The notes beneath the pieces were generated by a model that was given only the letters and a program-made list of their open reading frames with translations, was not told the origin of the DNA and did no database searches. This document shows positions 33,300 through 44,282 of a DNA stretch of 64,000 nucleotides, one piece after another. Source of the DNA: Medicago truncatula (lineage: Eukaryota > Streptophyta > Magnoliopsida > Fabales > Fabaceae). How positions within the stretch are numbered: position 1 is the stretch's first letter; every line of letters starts with the position of its first letter. Location of the stretch: NCBI RefSeq assembly GCF_003473485.1, contig NC_053042.1:26833262-26897261 (forward strand), in the 5' to 3' direction. The translations under genes and the position numbers were made by a program.

Positions 33300-34205
33300 A
33301 TAAAATTACACTGTCATTATATATAAATTAAATCTTTTAAATAATTATTAATTTTGTTTAGAATATATTTTGATGGAAATGTGATGCAATGAAAAAAAAG
33401 CTATATAGTTGTTTTTTTCCTTGAACAAGCCAAAAATGAGATGTATTAATAACAACATTGAGTCATCATGCATAAGGTGTGCAAAGAATGAAGCTTGGAA
33501 CATGGGTGTAAAGTTGTAAGGAAATTGAATATTAAACATGAAGAATGGTCTTAAGAACATATAGTTCCTTCAATAATATATTTCAATTATAAATAAAGAG
33601 TATTTTTTAAGATCATAGTCTCTTTTCAGGAGTAATGTCCATTCATAATTAAGAATGATCTTAAAAGTATAGTTATTTTTGATATTTTATTTCCTTGAAG
33701 AAGTTAGAGGTTAGAACGGTGCTAGACATATATTTGAGTGGTCATAATATCAAAGTTAAAGAACTTAAAAGTTAGAATGATTATAACACCATATGTGAGT
33801 GGTCAGTATCATAATCGAATGGTCACAATACCATATTAGAGTGGTTTCAATGTACAATTTGAGTGACCTTTAATAGCCATATATGAGGGTGTAATTCTTG
33901 AATGATTTTGTACAATGCAGTAGTTAATCGCATAGTTACAGCTAGACTTGTTTTATCCTGAAGGCGACGTGATTGATAGTCTTCCTTACATAATTTTGAG
34001 TTGTGTCACGAAATGTCTTAAACATAGCGACTTGATCATGACACAATAGTAGTAGCTTCGGTGGATGAAAATTCTTTTTCAAAATAGACTTTAAAAATTC
34101 AAATATAACAGTTTTGAAATCCAAATATATCAGTTTGCAAATCAAAAACCATGCAATCCCAATAGTTGCTGACACTCTAGTTGGGATGACTATATATATT
34201 AATGA
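33300..34205. other. AT-rich intergenic
   Basis: No gene supported. A GAGTGGTCATAAT-like phrase recurs loosely at 33730-33850. Confidence 0.5.
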
Positions 34206-34207
34206 TT

Positions 34208-34305
34208 TTTTTTTGTCAGGTAGTCTGGTGGTTAGAATTCACCTTAGAAGGTGAAAAAGTAGGGTGTTTGAAACTGAGCTATGCTCACGAGACTATTAAT
34301 GATTT
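34208..34305 (+). mobile_element. tRNA-derived SINE-like fragment
   Basis: GGTAGTCTGGTGGTTAG fits a pol III A box. About 40 bases later GTAGGGTGTTTGAAACTG fits a B box (GTTCGAAAC with a C-to-T change). No clear tail or target duplication. Confidence 0.5.
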
Positions 34306-35089
34306 TTTCTATCATATACAAATTTATACATGTTTTTAATATCTAAGTTTGTATTGAAACTTATGTATTTAATATTAAATATGGGCATAATCAAAGTTTG
34401 CCCATTTTTTTAATAAATGACAGAGCTTAATTTTGGTTTAGTCAACATAAAAAACGGGCATTCCGTACATGGTTTCAACTCTTTCTACGTCGTGTAAGAA
34501 AAGACTAATTCAATTTTATTTTTTTTCCATAAGAAAAATGACAGTTTTATACTTTTCGCCACTTACAAAGTTAACTTACACAAATTTAATTATTATATTC
34601 CTCTTGCGTCAAGACGGCACAATGATACAGTTCTTTCCATTTTTATTAGTAATGAACGATAGTGTGGTAAACATAATTAAATAACGGAGAAGATTAAAAG
34701 AAAGAATATGGTAAAAAGAAATAAATAACGAGTTTAATATTGTTCAAATAGTTGTGGATTGTTTCTCCTATTATTAATATGGTAATAATAATATTTTACC
34801 ATATTAATCTCCGACGGGGTGAGCGACTAGGAAAAGGCCCCATTAACAAAGATAGGTCGATCGAGAAACGCCTCCGACATCCAAAACTATTGTCTCGAAC
34901 AGAAGACAAGAGCCACTTCCCACTCATAGAAGGAACAAGAACTACTAAAGTTTTACCAATAAACTAATTTCAGAATAAGAAATTCATCCATCCACTAATT
35001 GCTCGAAATATGTAGTTGTTCCCGAGAAGATTATATCATTTTAGGCTTTATAGATGGTCTAAACAACTGAGTTCAAACTAAATCTATAC
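34306..35089. other. Intergenic, no gene seen
   Basis: No supported frame or repeat. Confidence 0.45.
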
Positions 35090-36730
35090 TTAACCTATAT
35101 TAATGCTATAACTTAATCCAAAGAAAATACCCACTAAATACGTCAAATAACTGGGTGCAATGAAAGCTCAATCAAGCCACCTAAAGACACTATACAAAAC
35201 ACGGAGGGTCATGGCACACGTCACAAACAATTGATTAGTTGATTCCTCAACCGAGCCAAAATAAAATAGTAGGACGTATTCTGTTAAAGATCATCCTTCT
35301 TTTGAAGAGATTCTCATGAGTAGGGATCCCATCACAAATAATCTCCCAAGATAAGGTAATTACCTTGAAGGGGGGGGGGGGGGGGGGGGGGGGCAAGACG
35401 ACTGAGAAACGACCAAAGGGGTCAACTTTCCAGGACAAAGAATCAAGATTCAGAGAGATGATAACATATGATTGATTAGAGCTAGAAGCTCAGTAATAAA
35501 ATCTTTTTCTCACACAAAGATTTATCCTCTACTTAAGATCCAAACCCCACTCAGAACCCACCCTCAAACCCATGTTCCCCACATAACTGTCCCTTTTATC
35601 CGAAATAGAGAACAAACGAGACAACTTGGTCTTAAGACAGATCTGACCAACCCAAGTATCTTATCAAAAGAAAGTATCATGACCATTTCAAACACCCCAT
35701 TAACTCTCATCTCTAAACCAATCAAAATCTAACTCAACTGAGGTTCCAAGTAGTGAGATAACTTTCCACCATAAAGAAACATTTTGAAAGCTTTCACCTC
35801 GACCTCCTGACACCAACAAAGGCCTTATAGAACCATATTTGGTAAAAAAAAGGATGCCATGTCCTACCTCTGCAAGGATTTGCCCCAATAGGAAGGCCAA
35901 GATTTATAAAGGTAAAGAACTCACTTTACAGTGGAGGAACTGTTTTGCAAGCTAAAGGAAGTAATTGCTTACATTCATACCAATCATACTACTCTTGGAA
36001 AAGTTCACATTAATATAATATCCTAATTCAAACCCTCTAAGAATAGTCTTTATGGTCCAAAGGTTTCCCACAAAGGCATACATATAATCAAGGTAGCATC
36101 AACATATTGAAGGTAAAAATACCACAATCCTTGAATTGTCAATCCTAAACCTAAAGAATTCATTCAGGGTCTCTCCTTCCTTAAAGACCAACTCAGACCC
36201 TTAACAACTAGAAGGATCATGAAAAGAGTCAAACAAATGGGCATCTTGTTTGAGACCTCTCTAAATATTTATCTCTTCCGTTAGGCTACCATTTACTAAA
36301 ACTGATAAATTTCCAAAGAAGTCACATGCACGAATCCAACTTTATTAATGACTTCTTAAACTAAACCTACCTATGATATAATCTAGAAAACTCTAGTTAA
36401 CAGAGTCAAAGGCCTTCTCAAAATCCACTTTAAAAATGAGACAATCTCTATTGGAATATTTAGCAAGGTTTAGGATTTTTTTGACTACCAACACACCATC
36501 CACTAGTTGCTTACCTTTAATGAAAGCCAATTAGTTAGGTGAGATTATTTACATATCACACCCATCAATCTACTAGTCAAGACTTTAGCAATTAGCTTAT
36601 AAAGAGAACCAAGAATGGACATTGGGAGGAAATCTCATAGGATAACAAGGGAATCCCCTAAATGTCCAAAAACAAAAGTTACAGAGGTTGGAGTCGAAAT
36701 CTCATTTAGAACACTTGTAAGATAGTAAAT
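35090..36730 (-). mobile_element. LINE remnant, minus strand, heavily decayed
   Basis: On the minus strand, 36700-36380 reads ILGSLYKLIAKVLTSRLMGV, then LAFIKGKQLVDGVLVVKKIL, then DCLIFKVDFEKAFDSVN (LINE reverse transcriptase block). Further on are fragments near 35900-35700 and a zf-RVT piece (WEIICDGIPTHENLFKRRMI at about 35350-35290). Many stops are present. A (G)24 tract at 35370-35393 interrupts it. Dead. Confidence 0.85.
35370..35393 (+). repeat. Homopolymer (G)24
   Basis: Twenty-four consecutive G inside the LINE remnant. Very unusual in this AT-rich setting; true length is uncertain because such tracts sequence badly. Confidence 0.9.
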
Positions 36731-37034
36731 CCTTTTTTTTTATTTTATATTTTATAGATAGACGAAATGACAAACCATCATAAATTCATATCTAAGTAGA
36801 GGTGAGGTGCCGGTCATAACGTCTAATCTAACCATTTCTATAATGTTGTCAGTTGAGATATAATTTGTGACAAATCCTTGAAATCTGACCTGTCATCTCT
36901 TCCGGATTATTTTCTTTCCTTCTTCAAGGCCCCATAGGTATAATTTCTTCTATCAAATCTTTATTTAAATTTTTTTTTTTTTTTTTGGGGGGGGAGGATT
37001 TTGGGAAAATTTCATGGGTGGACTGAGATTTTGT

Positions 37035-38120
37035 TTGTTTATCGAGGGTGGTCTAGGTGTGAGAAGGTTAAGGGAGTTGGTTTGAGGATAATGTGTGAGG
37101 GTTGTAGGAGGTGGAGGTAGCACATTTTTTTGGATAGATAATTGGGTGGGGGAAGTGCCTTTGCGGGTAAAATTCCCTCGCCTTTTTGATTTGGCGGTTG
37201 ATAAATGGGTGATGGTGCAGCAGATGGAGAGGGGGGGTGGGCCGTTGGTGGAGGTGCCTGGGAGTGGAGGAGACGTCTCTTGGCGTGGCAGGAGGAGACG
37301 GTGTCCGAGTGTGCATCTCTGTTGTATAATGTTGTTTTGCAGGACCAGACTTTTGACAGGTGGCGGTGGTTGCTCGACCCCATTCCTGGCTATTCCGTGA
37401 AGGGTACTTATACATATCTAACAACGCTAGATGTCCAATCCGACCGTGGCCGGTTTGTGGATGTGTGGCTGAAGCAAGTTTCGCTTAAGGTCTCGGTCTT
37501 TGCCTGGCGACTTCTCCACAATCACATTCCAACTAAAGACAACCTTTTTCGTCGGCGCATGATTCCTTTCGACGACACTTCTTACATTGCTGGTTTTGGT
37601 TCTTCCGAGATCGTGGATCATCTCCTATTTCATTGTCCTCATTTTGATCTGGTGTGGCATCACATATATCAATGGCTAGGCATTTCGTTTATCGCTCCGG
37701 TGTCCATCAGTGATCATCTATTTCAATTTTGTCATTTGGCGGGGCTCCCGCGTGCTATTCACTCTTTTCTGACGGTAACTTGGATGGCTATTGTTTGGAT
37801 TATTTGGAAGGAATGAAACAATATGATTTTTAATTAGAAGATTGACACCTTGGATCATTTAGTAGATAATGTTAAATTTATGTCTTTTTTTTTGCTAAAG
37901 GCATATAAGCCTACTTACGTCTTCAGTTATCATAACTGGTGGCGGAACTCTTTACCGTGTATGGGTGTTTTGCTATAGCTTGGTTTTGGTTTTGTCTTTC
38001 TTCCGGAGTACTCTTTTATGGCACAAAACTTTTAGCTGTATCTTTTGGTGGTAATTCTCTTTTGCACACCTTGTGCGAGATGAATCCCCTTTGATGATTT
38101 AATATATTTCATTTTGGCTT
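37035..38120 (+). mobile_element. LINE remnant (zf-RVT end)
   Basis: Begins with GGLGVRRLREL-like coding, then STFFWIDNWVGEVPLRVKFP. After a frameshift a long open stretch (to 37816) has DRWRWLLDPIPGYSVKGTYT, VFAWRLLHNHIPTKDNLFRR and VDHLLFHCPHFDLVWHHI, the plant LINE zf-RVT pattern, ending WMAIVWIIWKE. It is followed by a decayed 3' tail. The reverse transcriptase core is absent. Confidence 0.88.
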
Positions 38121-39469
38121 TTTCAAATATTTTTTTTTTATTTTTAATTTTAGTGTATGTAAAACTGTTTTGGTGATATCACCCAAATAAATAAATTAAT
38201 ACGACCGGTTCTAGCAAAGTAATTTTTTTGGACCCTTCGGTCATAGCAAAGTTAGTCCGTGTGAAAATCCTCCACGTGATATGATCTACAAATTAAGGTA
38301 AGGAGAAAACATGCTGACTTTATTACATGTTTAATGAATATGATATTGCTTCAAATAACAATATAAGTTAAACTATTCTACACCCCTTTGGGAACAAAAT
38401 AGCCGTCAAAGACTAAAACGAACAAGTTGTATAACCGTATGCTTCTTCCTTTGTTTCTTTAAACACGACCTTGAAAGTTTCTTGGTCGCATTCTTGTTAA
38501 TTACTTGTTGGACTTCTAAACGCTGTTTACATTATATGTAATTTTACAATATAGATTAGAATACTTTTCTTCTGTTGGAATTACATGTTGTTACTTATCT
38601 CTATGTCTCTTCCTATGTGAAAAAAAATGCCTAAATATTTTAGTTTATTATGTGTTTTATTTATCCAAATGGAGATGGTCATATATTAAAATCGTTAGAG
38701 GAGAGTGTTCATAAGAGGAGACCAAAAAGAAAAGATAAATATTCAAAGTACTCCCGTTCCCCAACCTACCTGCACCGTAAGACCACGACTGAATGATCTG
38801 GACACAACGTTGTTTGATTTCGTGTCTTATTGTGGTGTTCGTTTGATTCATATTGAAAGACCAGCTTCAGTTGATCACATGGTCAATCACAGATTCAACC
38901 AATGATTTAGACGTCAACGTTGCATATACGGAAACATGGTATTCTGGTGATTTAAATTTTATCATATTATTTGTAGACATTTTGCCGATGCTATTAACTT
39001 GGATGATGGGAGTTTGATCGCAGATTTACCCTTTACATTTTTAGCGATGTCGATCACTTTATTGTATCAGATGAACTCTATCAATTTGAATGAATGAATA
39101 TCGTATTGCTTTTGTCAAAAAAAAAAAAAACTAAACACACATATTATAAACTTGTAATTTGAGATTCTTCACATTTTTGACTCTACCATATACGAGAAGT
39201 CGGAAAATAATTATATGAATAGCCACTAGAATGATGGGAAACGCTCTTCTAGAGTTCTTCTAGAATGAGCGCCGCCCAACTTCATTCTTGGATTTCCACT
39301 CCTCTTTTGTCTTCTAACAATTTCCATTCATTATTGCACAGTACTAAACTCAAATTACGTAAATTGATTTTGTTCCATCAAGATTCCATCAAATTCTTGT
39401 GGTGTACGTGTTTTAATTTTACGTGAATTACCAATTTGATTTGTTTGACGATGACCCACTATGGCATAC
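38121..39469. other. Intergenic, no gene seen
   Basis: AT-rich. An A tract at 39118-39130 may be an old retroposon tail; no coding sequence supported. Confidence 0.45.
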
Positions 39470-40715
39470 ACGTGCCATTGGCCGTGTGTGTCCGACACCG
39501 TCCCTTCAGCAGTTGTGCAACCAGTTCCTTCAGCAGTTGTGCAACCACCTACAGTTACAGCTAAATCATTTGCAGCAGCCTTAGCGGGGTCAGAGAGTGA
39601 ATGATGACAGACCTCTTCCTACGCCATGCATCAAAGGAGATGCTTTGAGCATCAGAATCTGCCCGAACGAATGTCCTGGCAGAGCGGGTGTTTCCCTATG
39701 TCTCAGACGAATGTTCTGTCAAACACATTGGCAGAGCGGTTGTTCTATTGTTACTTCAACAGTGGCTACTTCTCAGACGAATGTCCCTATGTCCATGCCG
39801 TCTCTGTCGTCCAACTCTTTCAGCTTTCCATTACACAATGTGTTTGACAGAATCTCTCATGAGGAGTTGCCACGTGTTATGCCAGTGTTAGAGGCTGTTT
39901 CCTCTATTGCGCACGATGACGTGCATCCTGAGACAGCAGAGCGGTTGCATCAGACATCGCTGGAGGAGTTGGAGAACCCCACATTGGATGATGTCACTGT
40001 TACGCTTTCTGATGATGTGGAAAACAATCGTTCGAGTCCCCGAGATATGGTGGAGAGCCCCAAGGGTTCTCACGAGTGTGTACCACATTCATCCCCTGAT
40101 GAGCACAATGAGCATAATGAGGTGCATGAGGTGTCTGTAGAATCAGTTCAGGTTCAGACGGATATTGTTGTTGAGCATGTTGACGTGCATTTTGAGTCAG
40201 ACCATTCCTTGGTGTCACCTGTGATTGTAGAGCAGTCCCTTGTTGTAAGTGCTAGCATGCCCACGACAATTCAAGAGGAGCAAGTGGTTGTCGAGTTACA
40301 ACAACAAGAAGTACATCCCAGCAAGAATATCCAGCACAGTCTAGATTTGTGGAACAGATTTCGTGAATATGATGAAAGATCAGCTGCTGAAGACTTCACA
40401 CATGTCCTAACAAGGAAGCAGAAATAGAAAATTAAAGTACAACAGGTCTTAGCAAAGCAACCTACTAAAACCTGTTCTCGGGCTGGTAATCATCCGACTG
40501 CTCCATGATTTTTCTCAATTGGAATGTTAGAGGTATCCGTAATTCTGACGCTTGGATTGCTTTAAAGAATTTATATTTGTCTCACAAACCTTTTCTTTCG
40601 GGATAGATGTGGTTTACTTAACTACAGATTTCCTTAATCTGTTTTTTGGTTGTTTTTGTTTACTTTTTTTTTCTTTATGTTTTCTTTATGTTTTCTTGAC
40701 AAAAGAAGGATTAAT
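39470..40715 (+). mobile_element. LINE remnant (ORF1 and start of endonuclease)
   Basis: A KSFAAALAG-type motif (about 39570) followed by LPTPCIKGDALSIRI is the LINE ORF1 pattern. A long acidic, low-complexity frame then runs to 40427 (about 270 codons, no ATG at its start, so it is an internal piece). MIFLNWNVRGIRNSDAWIAL at about 40506 is the start of the ORF2 endonuclease, cut off after about 30 codons and joined to a 3' tail-like sequence. A 24-bp unit (CCTTCAGCAGTTGTGCAACC) is doubled at 39500-39550. Dead, internally deleted LINE. Confidence 0.85.
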
Positions 40716-41362
40716 TATGAATTTGTATTTGGTCAAAAATAAATAAATTATGAATTTGTATTCTTCATAATTATGAATTTCTTAAACAATTCATAATTAA
40801 TTCGTTCATCGTCTAAAAACTCTAAAATTTCATGGCGTTTGTTATTATAATGTTATAATCATGTCTACAAATTAGTGAACAAAACTTGAAAGACGGGTAT
40901 ATGCTTACTCTTAACAAAATTACAATTTTGCGCATTTTGGTTGAAAAAACAAAATAAATTGAGGAGTCTTCGAAATTCTATGAAAGTTCACATATCCTTT
41001 TTATCTATTTTTATAGATGTCTTTGCAAACAATCACCTCGAAATTCGATTTCAAGGTTAAAATTTATGATGTTTTGTTTTTTAAGTTTTTAGTGCTTTTA
41101 TAAACTCATAATTAATTCGTCCCTTAATTCTTTTTTTTTCTTTTTGTGGAAATCTATATTTTAATGTCCTAATCATTTAGAAAATAATCATAAAAAAATT
41201 CAACTTCTAAATCATTTTTCTTGATTACAGGGTTAGAATACATATTTTTATTTTTATAGATTTTTTTAATAAACTGATGATGCAAGGAGCATCACCTATA
41301 TATTGGACAACTAATTAAACAAACAAAAAAAGAAAGGCGAACTTAAGCCAAAACCTTTCGAG
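40716..41362. other. AT-rich intergenic
   Basis: No gene supported. TTATGAATTTGTATT recurs near 40715-40775. Confidence 0.5.
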
Positions 41363-42426
41363 CAGTGGCGGAGCCACCTTATAGCCGGGGGATGCACCTG
41401 CAACCCCTCAACATTATAATTTATACCTATTTTTCTAGCTTTATTCTTCTGCTAGCGCATGTCAATCAATGAACATATTCTAAAAGCTTCGTCATTAAGA
41501 AGCAACGACACAAAATTGGAATTATAGGACTTAAATTAAAATATGGCTTTTGAAATTTATAGCATTATATATATGATTATTATTATTTTTGGTAGAATAG
41601 ATATATTATAATTTATAATTCCACTAGCTTCATTTCTTTTCTTGTTTTCTTAGTTAATAGACTAGTAGCTAAAAATCTTCCGGATACTGCAACTTCCTTG
41701 ACAACTTATGCTCATAAAAACTATTACCTTCATTTCTATACATTACTATATATCTTTAAGTTCATGTCTTTTATTTGCAAATATAACATATATTATTGGT
41801 TTTCATGAGCTTAATTCAATTGTTAGAGACATTGCATAATACAGCAGTTCGGGGTTAAACCTCAGACATCCTATTTATTTACGATAAATTTCTTTCTAAT
41901 CACTAGACTATTTAACAAAAATAAATAAATATATATTACTATATATCTTTCCGTTTTTTTTTTTTTTTTACCTTTTTTTCTTTCTATCTCGAGAGTAGAG
42001 ATTATAACTATGATAAATTATCTATCTATTATGATAAAAAAAAATTTCTTTCAAATTTTAAGTGGTAATTATCACAATTTATTTGTCTAAACCCTTATCC
42101 TAAATAGGCTCAGACCAATTCAACTTTAAGATTTCAATCTCCAAGCATCTTCTATCTGCCGTAAACTCTCTCAGTAAGAAAACACATTACAAAACCTTCC
42201 TTAACCAAACTACTCGTCGCTAAGATACATTTCATCACCACTTGCCATCCAGACCATCTATTTCAACAATATTGACAATGAGTTTATTATTGAATGATTT
42301 TAGACTATAAAACCGTGTAGATGACAATTGTGTTATTTTTAATACATGTTATTTTAATATTTTTTTAATTTTTAGTTAAAGTTCACAAGTTTGAACCCCT
42401 AACTGAGGGTCTTGGCAACGCCACTG
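41363..42426. mobile_element. hAT-like non-autonomous element, 1064 bp
   Basis: Ends CAGTGGCGGAGCCA and, at the right, TGGCAACGCCACTG (inverted). The flanks CTTTCGAG (41355-41362) and CTTTCAAG (42427-42434) form an 8-bp target duplication with one mismatch, as expected for hAT. No transposase is seen. A SINE-like segment lies inside at 41808-41935. Confidence 0.88.
41808..41935 (+). mobile_element. SINE-like segment inside the hAT element
   Basis: GAGCTTAATTCAATTGTTAG (A-box-like) and GTTCGGGGTTAAACC (B-box-like), followed by TTTCTAATCACTAGACTATT, recall a common legume tRNA-derived SINE, from memory. Boundaries are approximate. Confidence 0.5.
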
Positions 42427-42434
42427 CTTTCAAG

Positions 42435-42689
42435 TATTTACAAATCTAAAACAAGGTAACTTAAATGAATATAGAGTCTTTGGAGGTTGAATAGTAATGT
42501 TGAAAGCTTTAAAAATCCTGAATTCAGTCACCGAGTTGCAAGCAGTCTTCATTGTTTTGTTTCCAGTTAGAGAAACATTGGCAATGACCAAGTTAATAAC
42601 AGTCTTCCAATGTGTATGCTTATCATAATATCTCAACTGGTTCCTAGCCCACAAAATTACATTTATAATGTTAACCAAAGCAGACTGAT
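42435..42689 (-). mobile_element. LINE remnant (linker before RNase H)
   Basis: On the minus strand INVILWARNQLRYYDK, then WKTVINLVIANVSLTGNKTM, then IFKAFNITIQPPK matches the segment between the zf-RVT and RNase H domains of legume LINEs (recalled pattern). The CACTA-like element at 42690 interrupts it. Confidence 0.7.
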
Positions 42690-42919
42690 CAGTACAAGAA
42701 ATATGGGATTTTCCTACAAAAATTTCCGAAGAAATTACCGAGGAAACAGGTATCGACGAAATCACCGACGAAAATTCGTCGAAAAACATATGTCAGTCAA
42801 AAGGGGTCCCACGTGCAGAGAAAAGACTTGAAATGGAGTACATGGCGTGTTGTGGTTGGATGGAGTTACTGAGGAAATATTTCCTCGAAAAGCATGGGGT
42901 CCATACGTGAAAATAAAAC

Positions 42920-44211
42920 TGTTGGAACAAAATGTGTTTTACAATGAACCTTAATGAGTTTTGATGATAACAAGATATTAAAAATTGTCAATTGGTTATT
43001 GCTAATAATTGTTCAAGTGTACAGGACCAAATGCTAGTCAAGTAATTTCAATAGGTCTTGGAAGAACAAAGGAAAGCAAAGGAATTCATAGCATCTGAAG
43101 AAAACTGCGTCTGAAGCTTGAAGTGCTCCTGAAGCTGAAGTGCATCTGAAGAGATGACGTCATCAGAAGCAGAAGCTCATCAGAAGCAAGGTTTTCATCA
43201 GAAGCGATATCATCACCAGAAGCTACATTTTATCCGTAAATTCAAACTGAAGATCCAAAGTAGCTGTTTCTCATTTCAACATTATCTAAGAAGAACGAAG
43301 AATTGAAAGGGAGGTATCAACGGTCATTTGGATAGCACTGAGTATTTGTCCTTCGTTATCAGAGTTGACAAAGTACAAGTGTACAACCACTACCTCCACT
43401 ACTCTGTTTTGTCCACGCTACAAGACAAGACAACAGCTATGCCTGCAGAATTTGTGCCTTCAAGATGGGAATGAATTTGAAGCTAATTCTTCAAAGGACT
43501 ACACCCAAATCAGGCAAAGGATTATTGGTGAATGATCAAAGGATTCCAAACAACTCTTTAGACGTGCTAATCATCTCAACGTCTCTTTCACACCTCTATA
43601 TAAAGGAGTGAAGACTTGAAGATTGTAGATAGAGATACACAAGTTAAAAAGCGCCAAAACTCTGTCAATTTGATACTACAAAGCACACTGAATTTCTGCA
43701 CTGATTTGATACATCTTAGAAATTCAAAAGTCTAGAGTCTTTAACGTATTGTATTGTGAACACCACTGATTGTATATCAAGTGTTCAAGTCAAACTTATT
43801 TCATTGTATTTTTGTTTGATCAGAAGCCTCTTGCCTGCGTGCTTGAGCATTAGAAGACTCTTGCTTAGTGCTTGAGCATTGGAAGACTCTTGCGTGTGTG
43901 CTTGAGCATTTTTGAGAAGTCTCATACTTAGAGAGTATTGAGCATTTGTAATCTTTGTGATTATAGTGAAATCTCCTTGGAAGTGCAAGGGGGACTGGAC
44001 TACTTCCAATTTGTGGAAGGAACCAGGATAACTGCTTGTGTCTTGCTTTTCTTTTCTCTGCTTTGATCTTTTCTGCTGCATATCTGATTCTGATCATTTC
44101 ATTAGAAGCATTCACAAACTGCTTCTGAAGTTTTATCAGAAGAAGAATTTTTTTTAGAGAGAAAAAGAAAACACAATTCAACCCCTCCTTCTTGTGTTTT
44201 TCTCACCTTCA
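42920..44211 (+). repeat. 5' LTR of Sirevirus-like element
   Basis: TATA box TATATAAA at 43597-43604. The palindrome GATGACGTCATC (43153-43164) contains the bZIP-type site TGACGTCA. It is followed by a cluster of TCAGAAGC/TCTGAAGC repeats (43100-43230). A 31-bp unit with CTTGAGCATT is repeated about 2.5 times at 43832-43910. Confidence 0.96.
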
Positions 44212-44213
44212 AT

Positions 44214-44225
44214 TGGTATCAGAGC
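44214..44225 (+). other. Primer binding site (initiator Met tRNA)
   Basis: TGGTATCAGAGC two bases after the LTR is the perfect 12-base core of the plant initiator tRNA-Met primer site. Confidence 0.9.
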
Positions 44226-44282
44226 TTGCTGTGTTATCATAAGCACTTAACCGTGTGACAGTTCAAGATCCAAAAGAAAAAC

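Noticed and set aside
34208..34305. Functional tRNA gene
   Set aside because: A- and B-box-like motifs are present but no cloverleaf stem set closes and the B box is mutated; SINE-like instead.
38705..38905. 66-codon plus-strand frame
   Set aside because: Short, no motif, no homologous partner in the window; expected by chance.
39597..40427. Long plus-strand frame as a host gene
   Set aside because: It starts at GTG with coding continuing upstream, carries a LINE ORF1 motif and is followed by a LINE endonuclease start, so it is part of a LINE remnant.
42920..43240. Plant stress promoter of a host gene (TGACGTCA palindrome)
   Set aside because: It is repeated at the same offset in both LTRs, so it belongs to the retroelement.
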